Shown piece by piece: positions 1 to 8,538 of a stretch of DNA of 43,885 nucleotides (the stretch's first letter is position 1; each line of letters opens with the position of its first letter). Made by a program: the position numbers and the translations under genes. Source of the DNA: a virus; IMG/VR virus record IMGVR_UViG_3300036781_000262, positions 1 to 43,885 of that record; one strand, 5' to 3'. The notes under the pieces were generated by a model. The model did not search any database and was not told the origin of the DNA. It was given only the letters and a program-made list of their open reading frames with translations.

Positions 1-127
1 ACGAAAATATCGGCCCGGGATTTGATCCAGATGGCAGAAAGCATGGAGGTTGACGGCCAAGATTGGTGCATCCGAATGGATGCTTGGCTAGATCTTAGGG
101 GGCCAAATGTTGGGCAGTGGGAAGCCG
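1..127. repeat. Contig-terminal direct repeat, left copy
   Basis: Bases 1-127 are identical to 43759-43885. A perfect 127-bp terminal overlap is what a de Bruijn assembler leaves on a circular or circularly permuted molecule, since 127 is a common k-mer size. The gene crossing the join stays open on both sides, which supports real circular continuity. It is therefore read as an assembly overlap and not as a biological terminal repeat, although a short direct terminal repeat cannot be excluded from sequence alone. Confidence 0.9.
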
Positions 128-168
128 GAACCTTTATTCAGTTCAAAGGCGAACGCTCTACTTCCTGA
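1..168 (+). CDS. Hypothetical protein, C-terminal part of a gene crossing the contig join
   Basis: Reading from the ATG at 43735 through the join gives a 63-residue protein that begins MNLIIERLTK and ends with TGA at 166-168. The protein is acidic and Trp-containing, with no recognised domain, signal peptide or membrane segment. It is the last gene of the rightward block and converges on the methyltransferase gene, overlapping that gene's end by 11 bp. The function is unknown. The open frame across the join is itself evidence that the genome is circular. Confidence 0.6.
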   Translation, partial: TKISARDLIQMAESMEVDGQDWCIRMDAWLDLRGPNVGQWEAGTFIQFKGERSTS

Positions 169-790
169 TTACCCAGAAGTTTTTGTCCACGATCTGCGCT
201 TGCCCGAACAGCCCATTTTCTAGGCAGAAGCGGTAATAGGACACGGCAACCCCCGGAAAACCCATGTCGTCTCCAAACATGATTCCACCCGGGCGAACCA
301 ATTTCCAGTAGGCGTTCATATCCTCGTATGGATCGTAGTGTTCGTGGCTCCCGTCAACATAGCAGAGATCGGCCTTGATGCCGTGTGCCGATAAGAGACG
401 CGCTCCGTTAATGGAAGTCTGCGGGATGGGGCAGATGCGTTCATGCACACCGGCCCGCTTCACGTTGGCGAGAAACAGAAAATAGAGGCGCGGGTATCCA
501 TGTTCACGTTCAAGGACGGACGTAGCGACTTGCTGGTTAAGGTCGTGGTCGATTCCCCCGAGCCATGTGTCCACAGCGTAGAGTTTCGCTTCAGGGGCGA
601 GCTTCGCCATATGAATAAGCGAGGCCCCCTTCCACGTTCCATTTTCGATAATCGTCTTCGCCTTCGTTTCTTGGATCAACTCCTCAAAGATAGGATGCGT
701 AGAATGCCACCCTTGGGCATCGTCGGGCATGTTCAGTTTTTCGATACCCTCGTAAATCGAGGCGTCAGGGAGCGGGCGGATTGTGGTCAT
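158..790 (-). CDS. Class I SAM-dependent methyltransferase (Methyltransf_24-like)
   Basis: A 210-residue protein with a class I methyltransferase pattern. A glycine-containing motif I (IIENGTWKGAS) lies at about residues 47-57, an acidic residue ends the next strand (D74), and a YVDGSHEHYDPYED segment at 144-157 is followed by a GGIMFGDD strand near 168-175. This arrangement resembles the Methyltransf_24 and cephalosporin-hydroxylase-like families, which usually act on small molecules or sugars and not on DNA. It lies in a leftward operon with a glycosyltransferase (1085-1993), so a glycan or surface modification role is inferred. The substrate is unknown. The gene ends by overlapping the convergent 63-residue gene. 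Confidence 0.75.
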   Translation of the reverse strand: MTTIRPLPDASIYEGIEKLNMPDDAQGWHSTHPIFEELIQETKAKTIIENGTWKGASLIHMAKLAPEAKLYAVDTWLGGIDHDLNQQVATSVLEREHGYPRLYFLFLANVKRAGVHERICPIPQTSINGARLLSAHGIKADLCYVDGSHEHYDPYEDMNAYWKLVRPGGIMFGDDMGFPGVAVSYYRFCLENGLFGQAQIVDKNFWVIRK

Positions 791-1080
791 GCTTCGGTGC
801 GGGTCGTGAGGTTTTCAAGACGCTCGCGAAGGAATACCACGCGCTTGACCTGAGAACGGATGCGGTCAGCGACCGGAACCAGCATTTCATCGGGAGTACC
901 AACCTCTCCTTTTGTTGGCTCTTGAGCGCGAAGAACGGGTTCAATTCGTTCGGCGTGCCGCTCAATGGCTTTCTCAAGCCCGTCAAGTGAGCCGACAAGC
1001 TCACTGAGGAAGGCTTCTACCTGAGTTTGCGGACGAGGAGCGATTTGCGCTCCGGCTGACTGGTGTTGTTTTTGGATCAT
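787..1080 (-). CDS. Small hypothetical protein between methyltransferase and glycosyltransferase
   Basis: A 97-residue protein beginning MIQKQHQSAG. It is predicted to be largely helical and charged, with heptad-like spacing over residues 25-90 that could form a coiled coil. The ATG at 1080 is preferred over upstream in-frame codons because those would run into the glycosyltransferase gene. Its stop overlaps the methyltransferase start by 4 bp, so it is co-transcribed. No family is recognised; a structural or adaptor role is only a guess. Confidence 0.6.
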   Translation of the reverse strand: MIQKQHQSAGAQIAPRPQTQVEAFLSELVGSLDGLEKAIERHAERIEPVLRAQEPTKGEVGTPDEMLVPVADRIRSQVKRVVFLRERLENLTTRTEA

Positions 1081-1084
1081 AAAA

Positions 1085-1993
1085 TTAGGGAATATCAGCA
1101 GTAAGCAGCGTTTCGAGGCGGGACAGGTGGTAGGAGGCTTTGGTCGGGTCGGCGTCACCCTTCAATCGCCAGTTCTGCCCAAGCTCCTGCAAAATCTTTT
1201 GGTTGTTTACTGGAAGCAGTACGTCAGAGCGGTGCGGGACGATTAGGTTGTTGTCGATGAACAGGTCAAAGCCGGACTTCTTGGCCAGTTCGCAAAAGTA
1301 GTAGTCCTCCCCAAGCAGGATATTCTTCGAGTGGTCGGGATCGTAGACGATACGGGAAATCTCCTCCATAATTTCAAAACTGGCGACAGTCGGTTTCTCT
1401 TTCAGGATTTCCTTGATGCGTTCGATCTTAGATTGGCCAGTAGTCGGGCCGTAAATCCCATTCGGGTAAAACTCAAACATCCCTGTTTTCGCTTTGTCCA
1501 TGTGCGTATCTTTGAAGACGTATTGCAGATGGGGGTTGTCCGCTTTGATCTTCTCAAAGACACATCGCTTTTTCTTGGAAAACCCGAGTGGTATTTGCTG
1601 CATGTGGATCAGGCCGTCAGGGCGAACTTTCGCCGTCACTCCCGAAGCCGCCCCATGCCACTGTGAATTAAAATTATGTCCGACGTAGGGAGCCGCCACA
1701 ATATCCACGTCGTGAGAAAGAAGCCGGGCGAACATGGAAACCATCGTGGCCGGGTCTTTGTGCCCCAAGTCCACATCCCAAGATATTAGCTCGTCATCCC
1801 CACGCCGTAGAAAAAGGTCCGTCCCTTCATCCCGAGCCATCGCTACGGAAGTCCCCGATGTCCACGCAAAGTCGATAGCATATTTAGCGTTTGGCCCCTT
1901 CGCCAGAGACGAGTTCAGCAGGGCAATTAGACTGCGACAGTAGTCAGTTGAGAGGCCAGAGCGGACAGGCGAAAATACGAGGATGCGTTTCAT
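1085..1993 (-). CDS. Glycosyltransferase, GT-A-like
   Basis: A 302-residue protein with the layout of phage GT-A-fold glycosyltransferases. An N-terminal strand MKRILVFSPVR is followed by a conserved MARDEG helix start (about residue 52), a DxD-type motif WDVDLG at 72-77, an AAPYVG segment, and a late GEDYYFCELAKKSGFDLFID stretch typical of the acceptor-side region. The DxD would bind a metal-nucleotide sugar. The donor and acceptor are unknown. It is co-oriented with a methyltransferase beside the terminase; phages use such enzymes on virion proteins, DNA or host glycans. Classification is fairly secure and specificity is not. Confidence 0.7.
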   Translation of the reverse strand: MKRILVFSPVRSGLSTDYCRSLIALLNSSLAKGPNAKYAIDFAWTSGTSVAMARDEGTDLFLRRGDDELISWDVDLGHKDPATMVSMFARLLSHDVDIVAAPYVGHNFNSQWHGAASGVTAKVRPDGLIHMQQIPLGFSKKKRCVFEKIKADNPHLQYVFKDTHMDKAKTGMFEFYPNGIYGPTTGQSKIERIKEILKEKPTVASFEIMEEISRIVYDPDHSKNILLGEDYYFCELAKKSGFDLFIDNNLIVPHRSDVLLPVNNQKILQELGQNWRLKGDADPTKASYHLSRLETLLTADIP

Positions 1994-2236
1994 TCAGTAG
2001 AGCTTCGTAAGGGTGTTTTCGTAGCTGGCCCCCGTCGTCTCGTTTGTCATTGGGCAAACCGGCTCCGCCCAATCAATTTCATCCTCCCTGAAGAACCGGC
2101 GAGGAAGTTGTACTGATTTCTGAAATGGCAAAGAGGAGAAAACGTGAACATCGCGGACCCCTGCCCGATATTCCGCCTCAAAAATCTCCCCCGCCTTGGT
2201 CTTGATAATGTAGATTACGCCGTGTTTAAGTTTCAC
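1994..2236 (-). CDS. Small hypothetical protein, first gene of the 158-2236 leftward operon
   Basis: An 80-residue protein starting at GTG 2234-2236 with the sequence MKLKHGVIYIIKTKAG, a likely beta-hairpin start. The body is beta-rich with several Phe and Arg residues, which fits a small SH3- or OB-like barrel, but no family is recognised. The stop abuts the glycosyltransferase start. No Shine-Dalgarno sequence is visible, and the gene is divergent from the terminase with 88 bp between them. Confidence 0.6.
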   Translation of the reverse strand: MKLKHGVIYIIKTKAGEIFEAEYRAGVRDVHVFSSLPFQKSVQLPRRFFREDEIDWAEPVCPMTNETTGASYENTLTKLY

Positions 2237-2324
2237 GAATAGTAGTCAATCGGGGTTACGCCGATTCCAGCAACTTATAAACTGTCTTGCCAGCAACCTA
2301 GTAGAGTCGCTAATTCTGCGTTAG
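2237..2324. promoter_or_regulatory. Divergent intergenic region with a 6-bp hairpin
   Basis: This 88-bp gap separates the leftward modification operon from the rightward virion operon. AATCGG at 2248-2253 pairs with CCGATT at 2261-2266 across a 7-base loop. A TTGACT on the minus strand sits just upstream of the 2236 start, and a TTATAA lies near 2275 on the plus strand, but neither has a convincing partner hexamer. Promoter function in both directions is inferred from position only. Confidence 0.35.
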
Positions 2325-4013
2325 ATGGCAAAAGTTACCTATGCTGACCAAGTTCAGCCCTCGTTCGGTATTCCTTGGCGTCCGGTTCTGACCCGTGACT
2401 TTGTGAAAGATTGGGATGCGGAGCGTTTGGGCCGCTACATCAAAATCCGAAAAGAGACGGAGGCCGGTGCGATCAATAATCCTGTAGGTCAGGGCTGGTC
2501 CCTTCCCATGTGGGAATTGGTCATGCAGAACTGGACCAAATATCAAAACATCGTGATATGCGGAGGCAACCGTTCGAGCAAGAGCGTGCTGGCTTCGCGT
2601 CTTTCTCTTTGGGCAGCGGCAACTATTCCAGAATCAGAAGTGCGCTGCTACCACGTTAACGAGGACCGGAGTATTCAGGACCAGCAGGCTATGATCTACG
2701 ATGCGATCCCCTCTCAGGTTAAAGCACTTCCAACCAAGAAGGGTCTTAATCATTCTTTACAGTGGAGCCAGAAAAACGGCTTCACAGATAATATCTGCAT
2801 CCTCCCGCCGCTACCCGGATACCGTAAGGGCGGCTCCATTAAATTCGGAAACTACCGCCAGTACCAGCAGGACGCGCAGGTAATCGAAGGATTCAAAGCG
2901 CACGTTGCGTGGTGCGATGAGGAGTGTCCCCAGAAAATGTTCGAGACGCTTCAGTACCGCATGGTGGATTATCACGGCAGAATCATCCTGACGTTTACCA
3001 CGTTGAACGGATGGACTCCGCTCGTGCAGGACATTCTTGGAAAAACCAAGACGCTCAAAACTAAGCCGGTCCCGGAGTGGGCTGTTCCGAAGCTGGGCCG
3101 CATCGAATTGCCAATCATGCAGGAGAGCCTTTCCCGTCCCGGCACGGTGATCTACTATTTCTGGACAGAAGATAATGCCTTCATCGACACTTCCGACTTC
3201 ATCGCGAAGATCAAAGAGCGTCCGAAGGACGAGATTCTTGCTCGTGCGTTCGGCATACCGACAAAATCCATCACGGGCGTATTTCCGGGATTCAACAAAG
3301 AGATTAACGTCATCCCGCACGAAAAACTCCCGTGGTTGGACGCTAACCTCAAGGTGGATAAGAAAGGCAATAAGGTGCCGTACAAGGTTACTCGTTACAT
3401 GGCTATCGACCCAGCAGGCTCAAAGAGCTGGTTCCTGTTGTGGGTAGCCATTGACGCAATGGGAACGTGGTGGGTCTACGATGAATGGCCGGATCAAGAC
3501 GATTGGGCTCTGCCGGGAAGCACCCCCGAGGGGAAACCGGGTCCGGCCCAAAAAGGTCAGAAAAAGGGCATCCTAGACTACATCGAAATTATGAAGTCCA
3601 AGGAGAACGGTGATGAAATCGCGGAGCGGTTTATTGACCCGCGTGCTGGCGCGTCTGAAAAGCAAATAGATGAAGGCGCGACCAACATCATCATGGATTT
3701 GGCGCGAAACGACATCACGGTAATTCCCGCATCCGGCATCGACATTGAGAGCGGTATTCAGCTCATAAATAATCTTCTGGCGTGGGACGAGTCGAAGCCA
3801 AGGGACTCCCTCAACTCTCCGAAGATTTATTTCTCGGACAGGTGCCAGAATATGATTCAGGCGATGACGGAATACAATTTAGAGGGTGGCCGTAATTGTG
3901 CATGGAAAGACCCGGCCGACTGCCTGAGGTACTTATCCGTTTCGGACATCCAGCATATCGACCAAACAAAGTTTACAGACGCTCAGGTGTTCGGTCGTAC
4001 TGGCAGCTACTAG
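2325..4013 (+). CDS. terL: Terminase large subunit (packaging ATPase/nuclease)
   Basis: A 562-residue DNA packaging motor protein. The ATPase has a Walker A variant GGNRSSKS at residues 80-87, a Walker B strand and catalytic acid in VAWCDEE at 194-200, and a coupling motif LTFTTLNGW at 222-230. The C-terminal half begins with a conserved aspartate strand (YMAIDPAG, D362), and a later FIDPRAG segment supplies another acidic position, as expected for the RNase H-like nuclease. The length is normal for the family. It cuts concatemeric DNA and pumps it through the portal encoded next. The start at 2325 lacks a Shine-Dalgarno sequence. Confidence 0.93.
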   Translation: MAKVTYADQVQPSFGIPWRPVLTRDFVKDWDAERLGRYIKIRKETEAGAINNPVGQGWSLPMWELVMQNWTKYQNIVICGGNRSSKSVLASRLSLWAAATIPESEVRCYHVNEDRSIQDQQAMIYDAIPSQVKALPTKKGLNHSLQWSQKNGFTDNICILPPLPGYRKGGSIKFGNYRQYQQDAQVIEGFKAHVAWCDEECPQKMFETLQYRMVDYHGRIILTFTTLNGWTPLVQDILGKTKTLKTKPVPEWAVPKLGRIELPIMQESLSRPGTVIYYFWTEDNAFIDTSDFIAKIKERPKDEILARAFGIPTKSITGVFPGFNKEINVIPHEKLPWLDANLKVDKKGNKVPYKVTRYMAIDPAGSKSWFLLWVAIDAMGTWWVYDEWPDQDDWALPGSTPEGKPGPAQKGQKKGILDYIEIMKSKENGDEIAERFIDPRAGASEKQIDEGATNIIMDLARNDITVIPASGIDIESGIQLINNLLAWDESKPRDSLNSPKIYFSDRCQNMIQAMTEYNLEGGRNCAWKDPADCLRYLSVSDIQHIDQTKFTDAQVFGRTGSY

Positions 4014-4066
4014 TCTAGCCTTTACAACGGGGATGGCGCAGATATTAGAAAAACTACTCCTAACCT

Positions 4067-6247
4067 GTGTCCACCTTCTCTGCCAACAACTCCGTTTTGC
4101 CCAAGGCGGATTTACAGATCGCCCCGCAGGACGATAGCGGCCCGGATTTCAGCCAGCTAAAGAGCAACTTCCAGACCTGTGTTACAAACAACAACCCCTA
4201 TGTAACGCAGACGGCGAGTAACTACGCGACACGCTACGCCATTTGGGGCGGTCAGTCAGCGGACGGAAAAAAGCACGCACGCGGCCCCAACGGTCAGATT
4301 GATGCGGTGCCGTGGGATGGGGCGAGCGATCTCAGGGTGTATCTCGTAGATAACCTGATTAACGACAAGGTGGCGATGATGTTGGAGGCGATCAATAAAG
4401 CCTCACTTGTCGCGCAGCCGGTGGAAGGAAACGATATTAAGCGGGCGAAGCAGGTTTCCACTTTTATGAAGTGGATGATTAAAACCCAGATGCCCGATTT
4501 TGAGCGCGAGATGGAGTTGGGCGCTCAGTATCTTCAGGAAAAGGGTGCATTTCTCATGGGGCAGTTCTGGGAGACCTCTCAGGAGAAGATTCTGACGACC
4601 ATCCGACTCTCCGACCTTCAGGCCCAATTTCAGGACATCGACCTTCAACAGCTTTTAGATTCGGGTGACGTTGACGACTACCTGAAATCCATTTTTGAGG
4701 AAATCTACGGGGTGACCCGCGCCAAGGCGGCTAAGATGCTGAGGGAACTTGCCCGTAACGGCATCACCACAGCGGCGATTGTCGGCAAGGAACGCAATTA
4801 CCCGGTAATGCGGGCGCTCAGCTTGGACACTGATGCTTTTATCCCGCCCGACACGACAGACATCGAAGCGGCTACGGAAATCCACCTCGTTAAGTATTAC
4901 TCCCCGGAAAAACTCCGTTCGATGGTGAACACGGATGGGTGGGACAAGAACTGGGTGGAGAACGCGATTGCCACGGCTAAAGGCAAGATGCTGGCGAGCA
5001 CCCCGCAGGAATTCATGCAGCCGATGAGCCGGTCTTTCGTCTACACGCAGCAACGGTTCACTAACAAAATTGGCGTGGTCTGGACCTACCAGCGTTTGAG
5101 CGATGAAGACGGCGTTCCGGGTGTTTACCTGACCGTTTTCAGTCCCGATATTCCCCCGACGCCGGGCGGAGTTGGGGCGGACATGGTGAAATATGGGGCG
5201 CACAAAGGTTACGCGAAGTCCGGACTCTACGGTGACACTGACGGGCGCTACCCATTCATCCTTTACCGCCGCGAGTACCTTTCTCGCAAATTGCACGATT
5301 CCCGTGGTCTGCCTGAGCCCCTGAAACCCCTTCAGGACACGATCAAAGCCCACAAGGATGCACGAATTGATACGGCAAGTTACAATATCATGCCGACGAT
5401 CTTCTACCCGATTGGCCGTCCGCTGCTGAAGTGGGGCGCGGGTGCGCGGGTGCCGGAACGTCGCCCGAATGAGTACCATTATGGCGAACCGATCCCGTTT
5501 GACCAGACGACAGAAGCGAGCCTCGCGACATTGGTTAATGACGCCCGTGATTACGCTGGTTTTGCTCCGAGCGATTCCGATGAACCGATTAACCCGACGA
5601 AAAACCAAGCGGAATTGAATAAGCTGTTCGGGTCTCTCGCTGCGTCCCTTCACCAGATTTGGAATCTGTTTAAGAAATACGGCAACGAGGTTACTTATTA
5701 TCGTGTGGTCGGCATTCAGTCCGAGGAATCAACGCGATTCGAGCGCGGCCCAGAGGACGAGGATTTCTATTTCCAGATGGTCCACGACCTCCGCAGCTCA
5801 GACCCGGAATATCAGGCCAAGAAAATCGACCGCATCCTTCAGCTTGCTCAGGCGGCAGACCGTAACGGGGCGGTTGACTGGACGGAAATGCTTCAGGTCG
5901 GCATGGACTCGGAAGACCCGAGCATTGCGGCGCGTGTTCTTCGTCCAGCTGAGGCTGGCGCTGAGGCCATCATTAACGAGGTGCAAAATGATCTTACGAA
6001 GATTTGGTCGGGCATAGCAGTCAACGTTCGCCCCAATACGCCGCCGGGAATCGCCAAGCAGACGCTTCAGAACTGGGCGCAGTCGCGTGATGTTATCGCC
6101 CGCTATGAGAACGATGAGGCGTTCAAGGAGCGGGTCGATGTTTACGCCCAGCAGGTTCAAATGCTGGAAGACCAGCAGAACAACAAGCAGGTCGGCAGGC
6201 TTGGCGCAGTCCAGCCGACTCCCGTAATCGGGCCGTCTGCGGTTTAA
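4067..6247 (+). CDS. Portal protein
   Basis: A 726-residue protein directly after the terminase, with the size and composition of podovirus-type portal (head-tail connector) proteins. Features include an N-terminal Trp/Asp segment (VPWDGASDLR near residue 85), a long helical middle, a DPxxR-like region near 370, and a helical, Gln-rich C-terminus that could form the barrel. GTG at 4067 is chosen because an in-frame TAA lies at 4061-4063 and no ATG exists earlier. Twelve subunits are expected at one capsid vertex, where the terminase docks. Identification rests on position, length and overall similarity to phage portals; no single catalytic motif exists. Confidence 0.85.
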   Translation: MSTFSANNSVLPKADLQIAPQDDSGPDFSQLKSNFQTCVTNNNPYVTQTASNYATRYAIWGGQSADGKKHARGPNGQIDAVPWDGASDLRVYLVDNLINDKVAMMLEAINKASLVAQPVEGNDIKRAKQVSTFMKWMIKTQMPDFEREMELGAQYLQEKGAFLMGQFWETSQEKILTTIRLSDLQAQFQDIDLQQLLDSGDVDDYLKSIFEEIYGVTRAKAAKMLRELARNGITTAAIVGKERNYPVMRALSLDTDAFIPPDTTDIEAATEIHLVKYYSPEKLRSMVNTDGWDKNWVENAIATAKGKMLASTPQEFMQPMSRSFVYTQQRFTNKIGVVWTYQRLSDEDGVPGVYLTVFSPDIPPTPGGVGADMVKYGAHKGYAKSGLYGDTDGRYPFILYRREYLSRKLHDSRGLPEPLKPLQDTIKAHKDARIDTASYNIMPTIFYPIGRPLLKWGAGARVPERRPNEYHYGEPIPFDQTTEASLATLVNDARDYAGFAPSDSDEPINPTKNQAELNKLFGSLAASLHQIWNLFKKYGNEVTYYRVVGIQSEESTRFERGPEDEDFYFQMVHDLRSSDPEYQAKKIDRILQLAQAADRNGAVDWTEMLQVGMDSEDPSIAARVLRPAEAGAEAIINEVQNDLTKIWSGIAVNVRPNTPPGIAKQTLQNWAQSRDVIARYENDEAFKERVDVYAQQVQMLEDQQNNKQVGRLGAVQPTPVIGPSAV

Positions 6248-6250
6248 TTT

Positions 6251-6550
6251 ATGGCACGTAAATCAGCGGCTCAGGTCGCTCAAGAAAAGTTAAAGTTGGA
6301 CCGTATCCAAGCGGCCATGACTCCGCTGGTTGGAATTCCCGCTTTCGTGGAATTCATGCAGCTAATCAAAGACCTCAAAGACGAGGCGGTGGCGAATTCG
6401 GTTTCTTTTGAAACGTCTGCGAGTGAGCGAAACTCCCTTGTTTCAAAGGGGGAAGTTCTATCTTACCTGAACATCATCCAGACTTACGAGGGCGAACTGG
6501 AACAGCAGGAAGCTCAGATTCGGGCCGCGCAGCAAGAGACTAACGGATAA
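6251..6550 (+). CDS. Small coiled-coil head protein of unknown function
   Basis: A 99-residue protein starting 3 bp after the portal stop. It is strongly helical, with Glu/Gln/Lys-rich segments at residues 5-25 and 65-97 that look like coiled coil. Small helical proteins in this slot may assist head assembly, but no family is recognised. Its last 11 bp overlap the end of the antisense zinc-finger gene. Confidence 0.65.
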   Translation: MARKSAAQVAQEKLKLDRIQAAMTPLVGIPAFVEFMQLIKDLKDEAVANSVSFETSASERNSLVSKGEVLSYLNIIQTYEGELEQQEAQIRAAQQETNG

Positions 6551-6725
6551 CGCCGCACACGCGGGAACGACTGTTGGTGAATCCGTGACCTGAACCACGA
6601 CACGTTGGGCATGTATCCCGCCAAGCGTTACCGTTTCCAAACGGCACTCGCACGGTTCCGGTAGAGCCGCACAAGTGACACGGTTTAAGGATTCGGAGCA
6701 GACGCTTTTTAAGCAATCGGAGCAC
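6540..6725 (-). CDS. Small DnaJ-type zinc-finger protein
   Basis: A 61-residue basic protein, antisense to the virion operon. It carries two CxxCxGxG-like knuckles, CHLCGSTG near residues 16-23 and CPTCRGSG near 39-46, the pattern of the cysteine-rich zinc domain of DnaJ. Such short proteins are common in phages and probably bind zinc; the partner is unknown. The start is GTG at 6723-6725, with an in-frame stop 21 bp upstream and no clear ribosome site, so the exact start is uncertain. It sits next to the antisense HNH gene and may have arrived with it. Confidence 0.55.
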   Translation of the reverse strand: MLRLLKKRLLRILKPCHLCGSTGTVRVPFGNGNAWRDTCPTCRGSGHGFTNSRSRVCGVIR

Positions 6726-6786
6726 GGCGGCATTAACAAAAATCGTTTAATAGACCTCAATCCATCTCTTAACATAGTAGCTGTCC

Positions 6787-7227
6787 TTATTTCAGGATTT
6801 TCCTTCTTTTGTCTTTAAACACAAGTTGGCCGGAATCGAAAAGCCGCGATATTTGGATCATTCGTTTTCGTTTATTTAACATATCCCGTTTGTTGTCTTC
6901 ATCCGTACCGGGGAAAAGGTGATCTGGATTTACGCAAATCGTGTTATCGCATTTGTGGCATATGCAGGGCTTGTCATAAGGAATATCCCCATAGGAAAGC
7001 GTGTAAGATACACGATGGGCTAGCGTCCGCCTGAACACGCCATATCCTTTATTGTTTTTGGCACCGATCCAGTTCCAGCATTCTCCAGATTTATCCACTT
7101 TTTTCCAAAAGGAATTCTCGAACGAGGCCAAGGACCACTTTCCAATGCAATCCTCCAGATTCGGTTGTTCATGGATATCGCTTGCCAGCGATAGAACTTC
7201 GTCAAACAGTTTTGCAGCATCACTCAT
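6787..7227 (-). CDS. HNH homing-type endonuclease
   Basis: A 146-residue protein with a Trp-rich segment (ECWNWIGAKNNKGYG at 49-63) followed by an HNH core. H71 starts the helix, CHKCDN at 90-95 contains the metal and catalytic histidine region, and VNPDHLFPG at 99-107 supplies the final N and H. This layout is typical of free-standing phage HNH endonucleases that spread by cutting alleles lacking them. The gene runs against the virion operon and is clearly AT-richer than the portal and capsid genes, which are signs of an acquired element. The start is the ATG at 7225-7227. Confidence 0.85.
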   Translation of the reverse strand: MSDAAKLFDEVLSLASDIHEQPNLEDCIGKWSLASFENSFWKKVDKSGECWNWIGAKNNKGYGVFRRTLAHRVSYTLSYGDIPYDKPCICHKCDNTICVNPDHLFPGTDEDNKRDMLNKRKRMIQISRLFDSGQLVFKDKRRKILK

Positions 7228-7251
7228 ACTAATATTATGGGTTTATGTTAG

Positions 7252-7287
7252 CGAACCGAAGTCCTGATATGGCTTCGGTTCGTGCTT
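7252..7287 (+). terminator. Perfect 10-bp hairpin followed by a short T tract
   Basis: CGAACCGAAG at 7252-7261 pairs perfectly with CTTCGGTTCG at 7273-7282 across an 11-base loop and is followed by TGCTTTTA on the plus strand. It could end or attenuate rightward transcription before the scaffold and capsid genes, or insulate the antisense HNH gene. The T tract is short, so the terminator reading is moderate. Confidence 0.5.
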
Positions 7288-7347
7288 TTATGGCATCACA
7301 TTCTGTGGTGATCGTAAAGCACTTAACATTAGAATCGTTACTAGTTG

Positions 7348-7366
7348 ACTAATAATTTTTATTAGT
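7348..7366. promoter_or_regulatory. AT-rich 8-bp inverted repeat upstream of the scaffold gene
   Basis: ACTAATAA at 7348-7355 pairs perfectly with TTATTAGT at 7359-7366 around TTT. It lies 60 bp before the scaffold start in the 200-bp gap 7228-7427, which otherwise holds only the 7252 hairpin. It may be an operator, an mRNA leader hairpin or part of a late promoter; the sequence alone does not decide. Confidence 0.35.
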
Positions 7367-7427
7367 GCTTGATTTACGCACTGAGGCATCCCGCTTCTGC
7401 CATTGGCCTTCTTGGGGCCGCAAATCC

Positions 7428-8537
7428 ATGTCTGATACTACAGTTCAAGAGGCTCCTGCACAGCCCGCTCAGGTAGAGCAAACCGTTGCTGAAACGAAAG
7501 GCGCGACGAACACGACAATGAGTGATTTCGCGAAGCGGTTGGCGGCCAAGCAAACGGCCCCCGTCCAATTCCAAGCACCTGTTGAAGTTAAGGTGGAGGC
7601 AAAAGCCGAACCCGCGCCAGTAAACGAAGAAGCTAAGAAACCCGCTGAAGTCGAAGCTCTGGTCACCGAGGAGGCGCAAGCCACTGAGGAAACCGAGGCT
7701 GAAACCGAAGAAGTTCTTTCACCCGAGGCTCACTCCCTCGACCCAAAGCTACAGGCAACGATCAATAAACGCATCGGAAAAGAGGTCGCCAAGACCAAGC
7801 GAGAGATTGCGGCACGGGTTGCGGCGGAAGTAGAACGCGACCAACTGAAGGCGCAACTGGCTGAAAAGTCGGAAGCAGTCCCCGAGGTTGTCCCGGTTCC
7901 CGCCAACGTCCCGCTGGCTGACATAACGACGATGGAACAGCTCAATCAGTACCGCGAAAACCTCGCCAATGACATCGTAGAGGCAGAAATGATGCTCTAC
8001 TCTGAGTTCCCGCCCGAGGGGAAACAGACCAAGTGGGGTCATATCACGAAGGACGCCCTGATTGCGGCTCTTACGCAGGCCAAGAAGGATGAGCGCACCG
8101 CGATTCCCGCCCGTGAGAAGTTCCTGAACACCCGAAGCCAATCGTCCCAGACGGCCCAAGAGAAATTCCCATTTCTCAAAGACCCGACCCACCCCGGTTA
8201 CCAGATGGCAAAGCAGGCACTACGGGATAACCCCGTTCTGCGCTCCTACCCTAACTCTGAGTACCTAGTGGGAATGATGGTAAAGGGGCAGTTGGCGATG
8301 TTGGCAGAGGAAGGCACCAAGCAGGAGCCAAAGGCGGCTAAACCCCGCCCCAAGCCCACTGGTGGCCAAGCCGATATAACGTCAGATGCGAGTATCACAC
8401 GCGCCCCCACGGGCACGATGAACAGCCAAGCTTTGCAGGCCGAGAGAGCGAACGCAACGGGTGGTAAGAAGAGTCTAAACAGCAAGGATTTCGCCAAGCT
8501 TCTTATCGCAAACGCAAAGTTCCGTAACTCTCAATAA
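7428..8537 (+). CDS. Scaffolding protein (putative)
   Basis: A 369-residue protein directly before the major capsid gene, the standard scaffold position. The first 115 residues are low-complexity Ala/Glu/Pro/Val, strongly acidic and probably disordered. The middle (about 120-170) is a Lys/Glu/Arg helix likely to form a coiled coil, and the C-terminus is basic, as in scaffolds that bind the inner capsid wall. The ATG at 7428 (MSDTTVQEAP) is preferred to an upstream GTG at 7365 because the extra 21 residues are not acidic, that start overlaps an inverted repeat, and a GGGG run lies before this ATG. No protease domain is seen. Confidence 0.75.
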   Translation: MSDTTVQEAPAQPAQVEQTVAETKGATNTTMSDFAKRLAAKQTAPVQFQAPVEVKVEAKAEPAPVNEEAKKPAEVEALVTEEAQATEETEAETEEVLSPEAHSLDPKLQATINKRIGKEVAKTKREIAARVAAEVERDQLKAQLAEKSEAVPEVVPVPANVPLADITTMEQLNQYRENLANDIVEAEMMLYSEFPPEGKQTKWGHITKDALIAALTQAKKDERTAIPAREKFLNTRSQSSQTAQEKFPFLKDPTHPGYQMAKQALRDNPVLRSYPNSEYLVGMMVKGQLAMLAEEGTKQEPKAAKPRPKPTGGQADITSDASITRAPTGTMNSQALQAERANATGGKKSLNSKDFAKLLIANAKFRNSQ

Positions 8538-8538
8538 C

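Noticed and set aside
4655-5653. 332-codon open frame antisense to the portal gene
   Set aside because: It is a shadow of the portal reading frame, with Arg/Val-rich composition and no motif or ribosome site.
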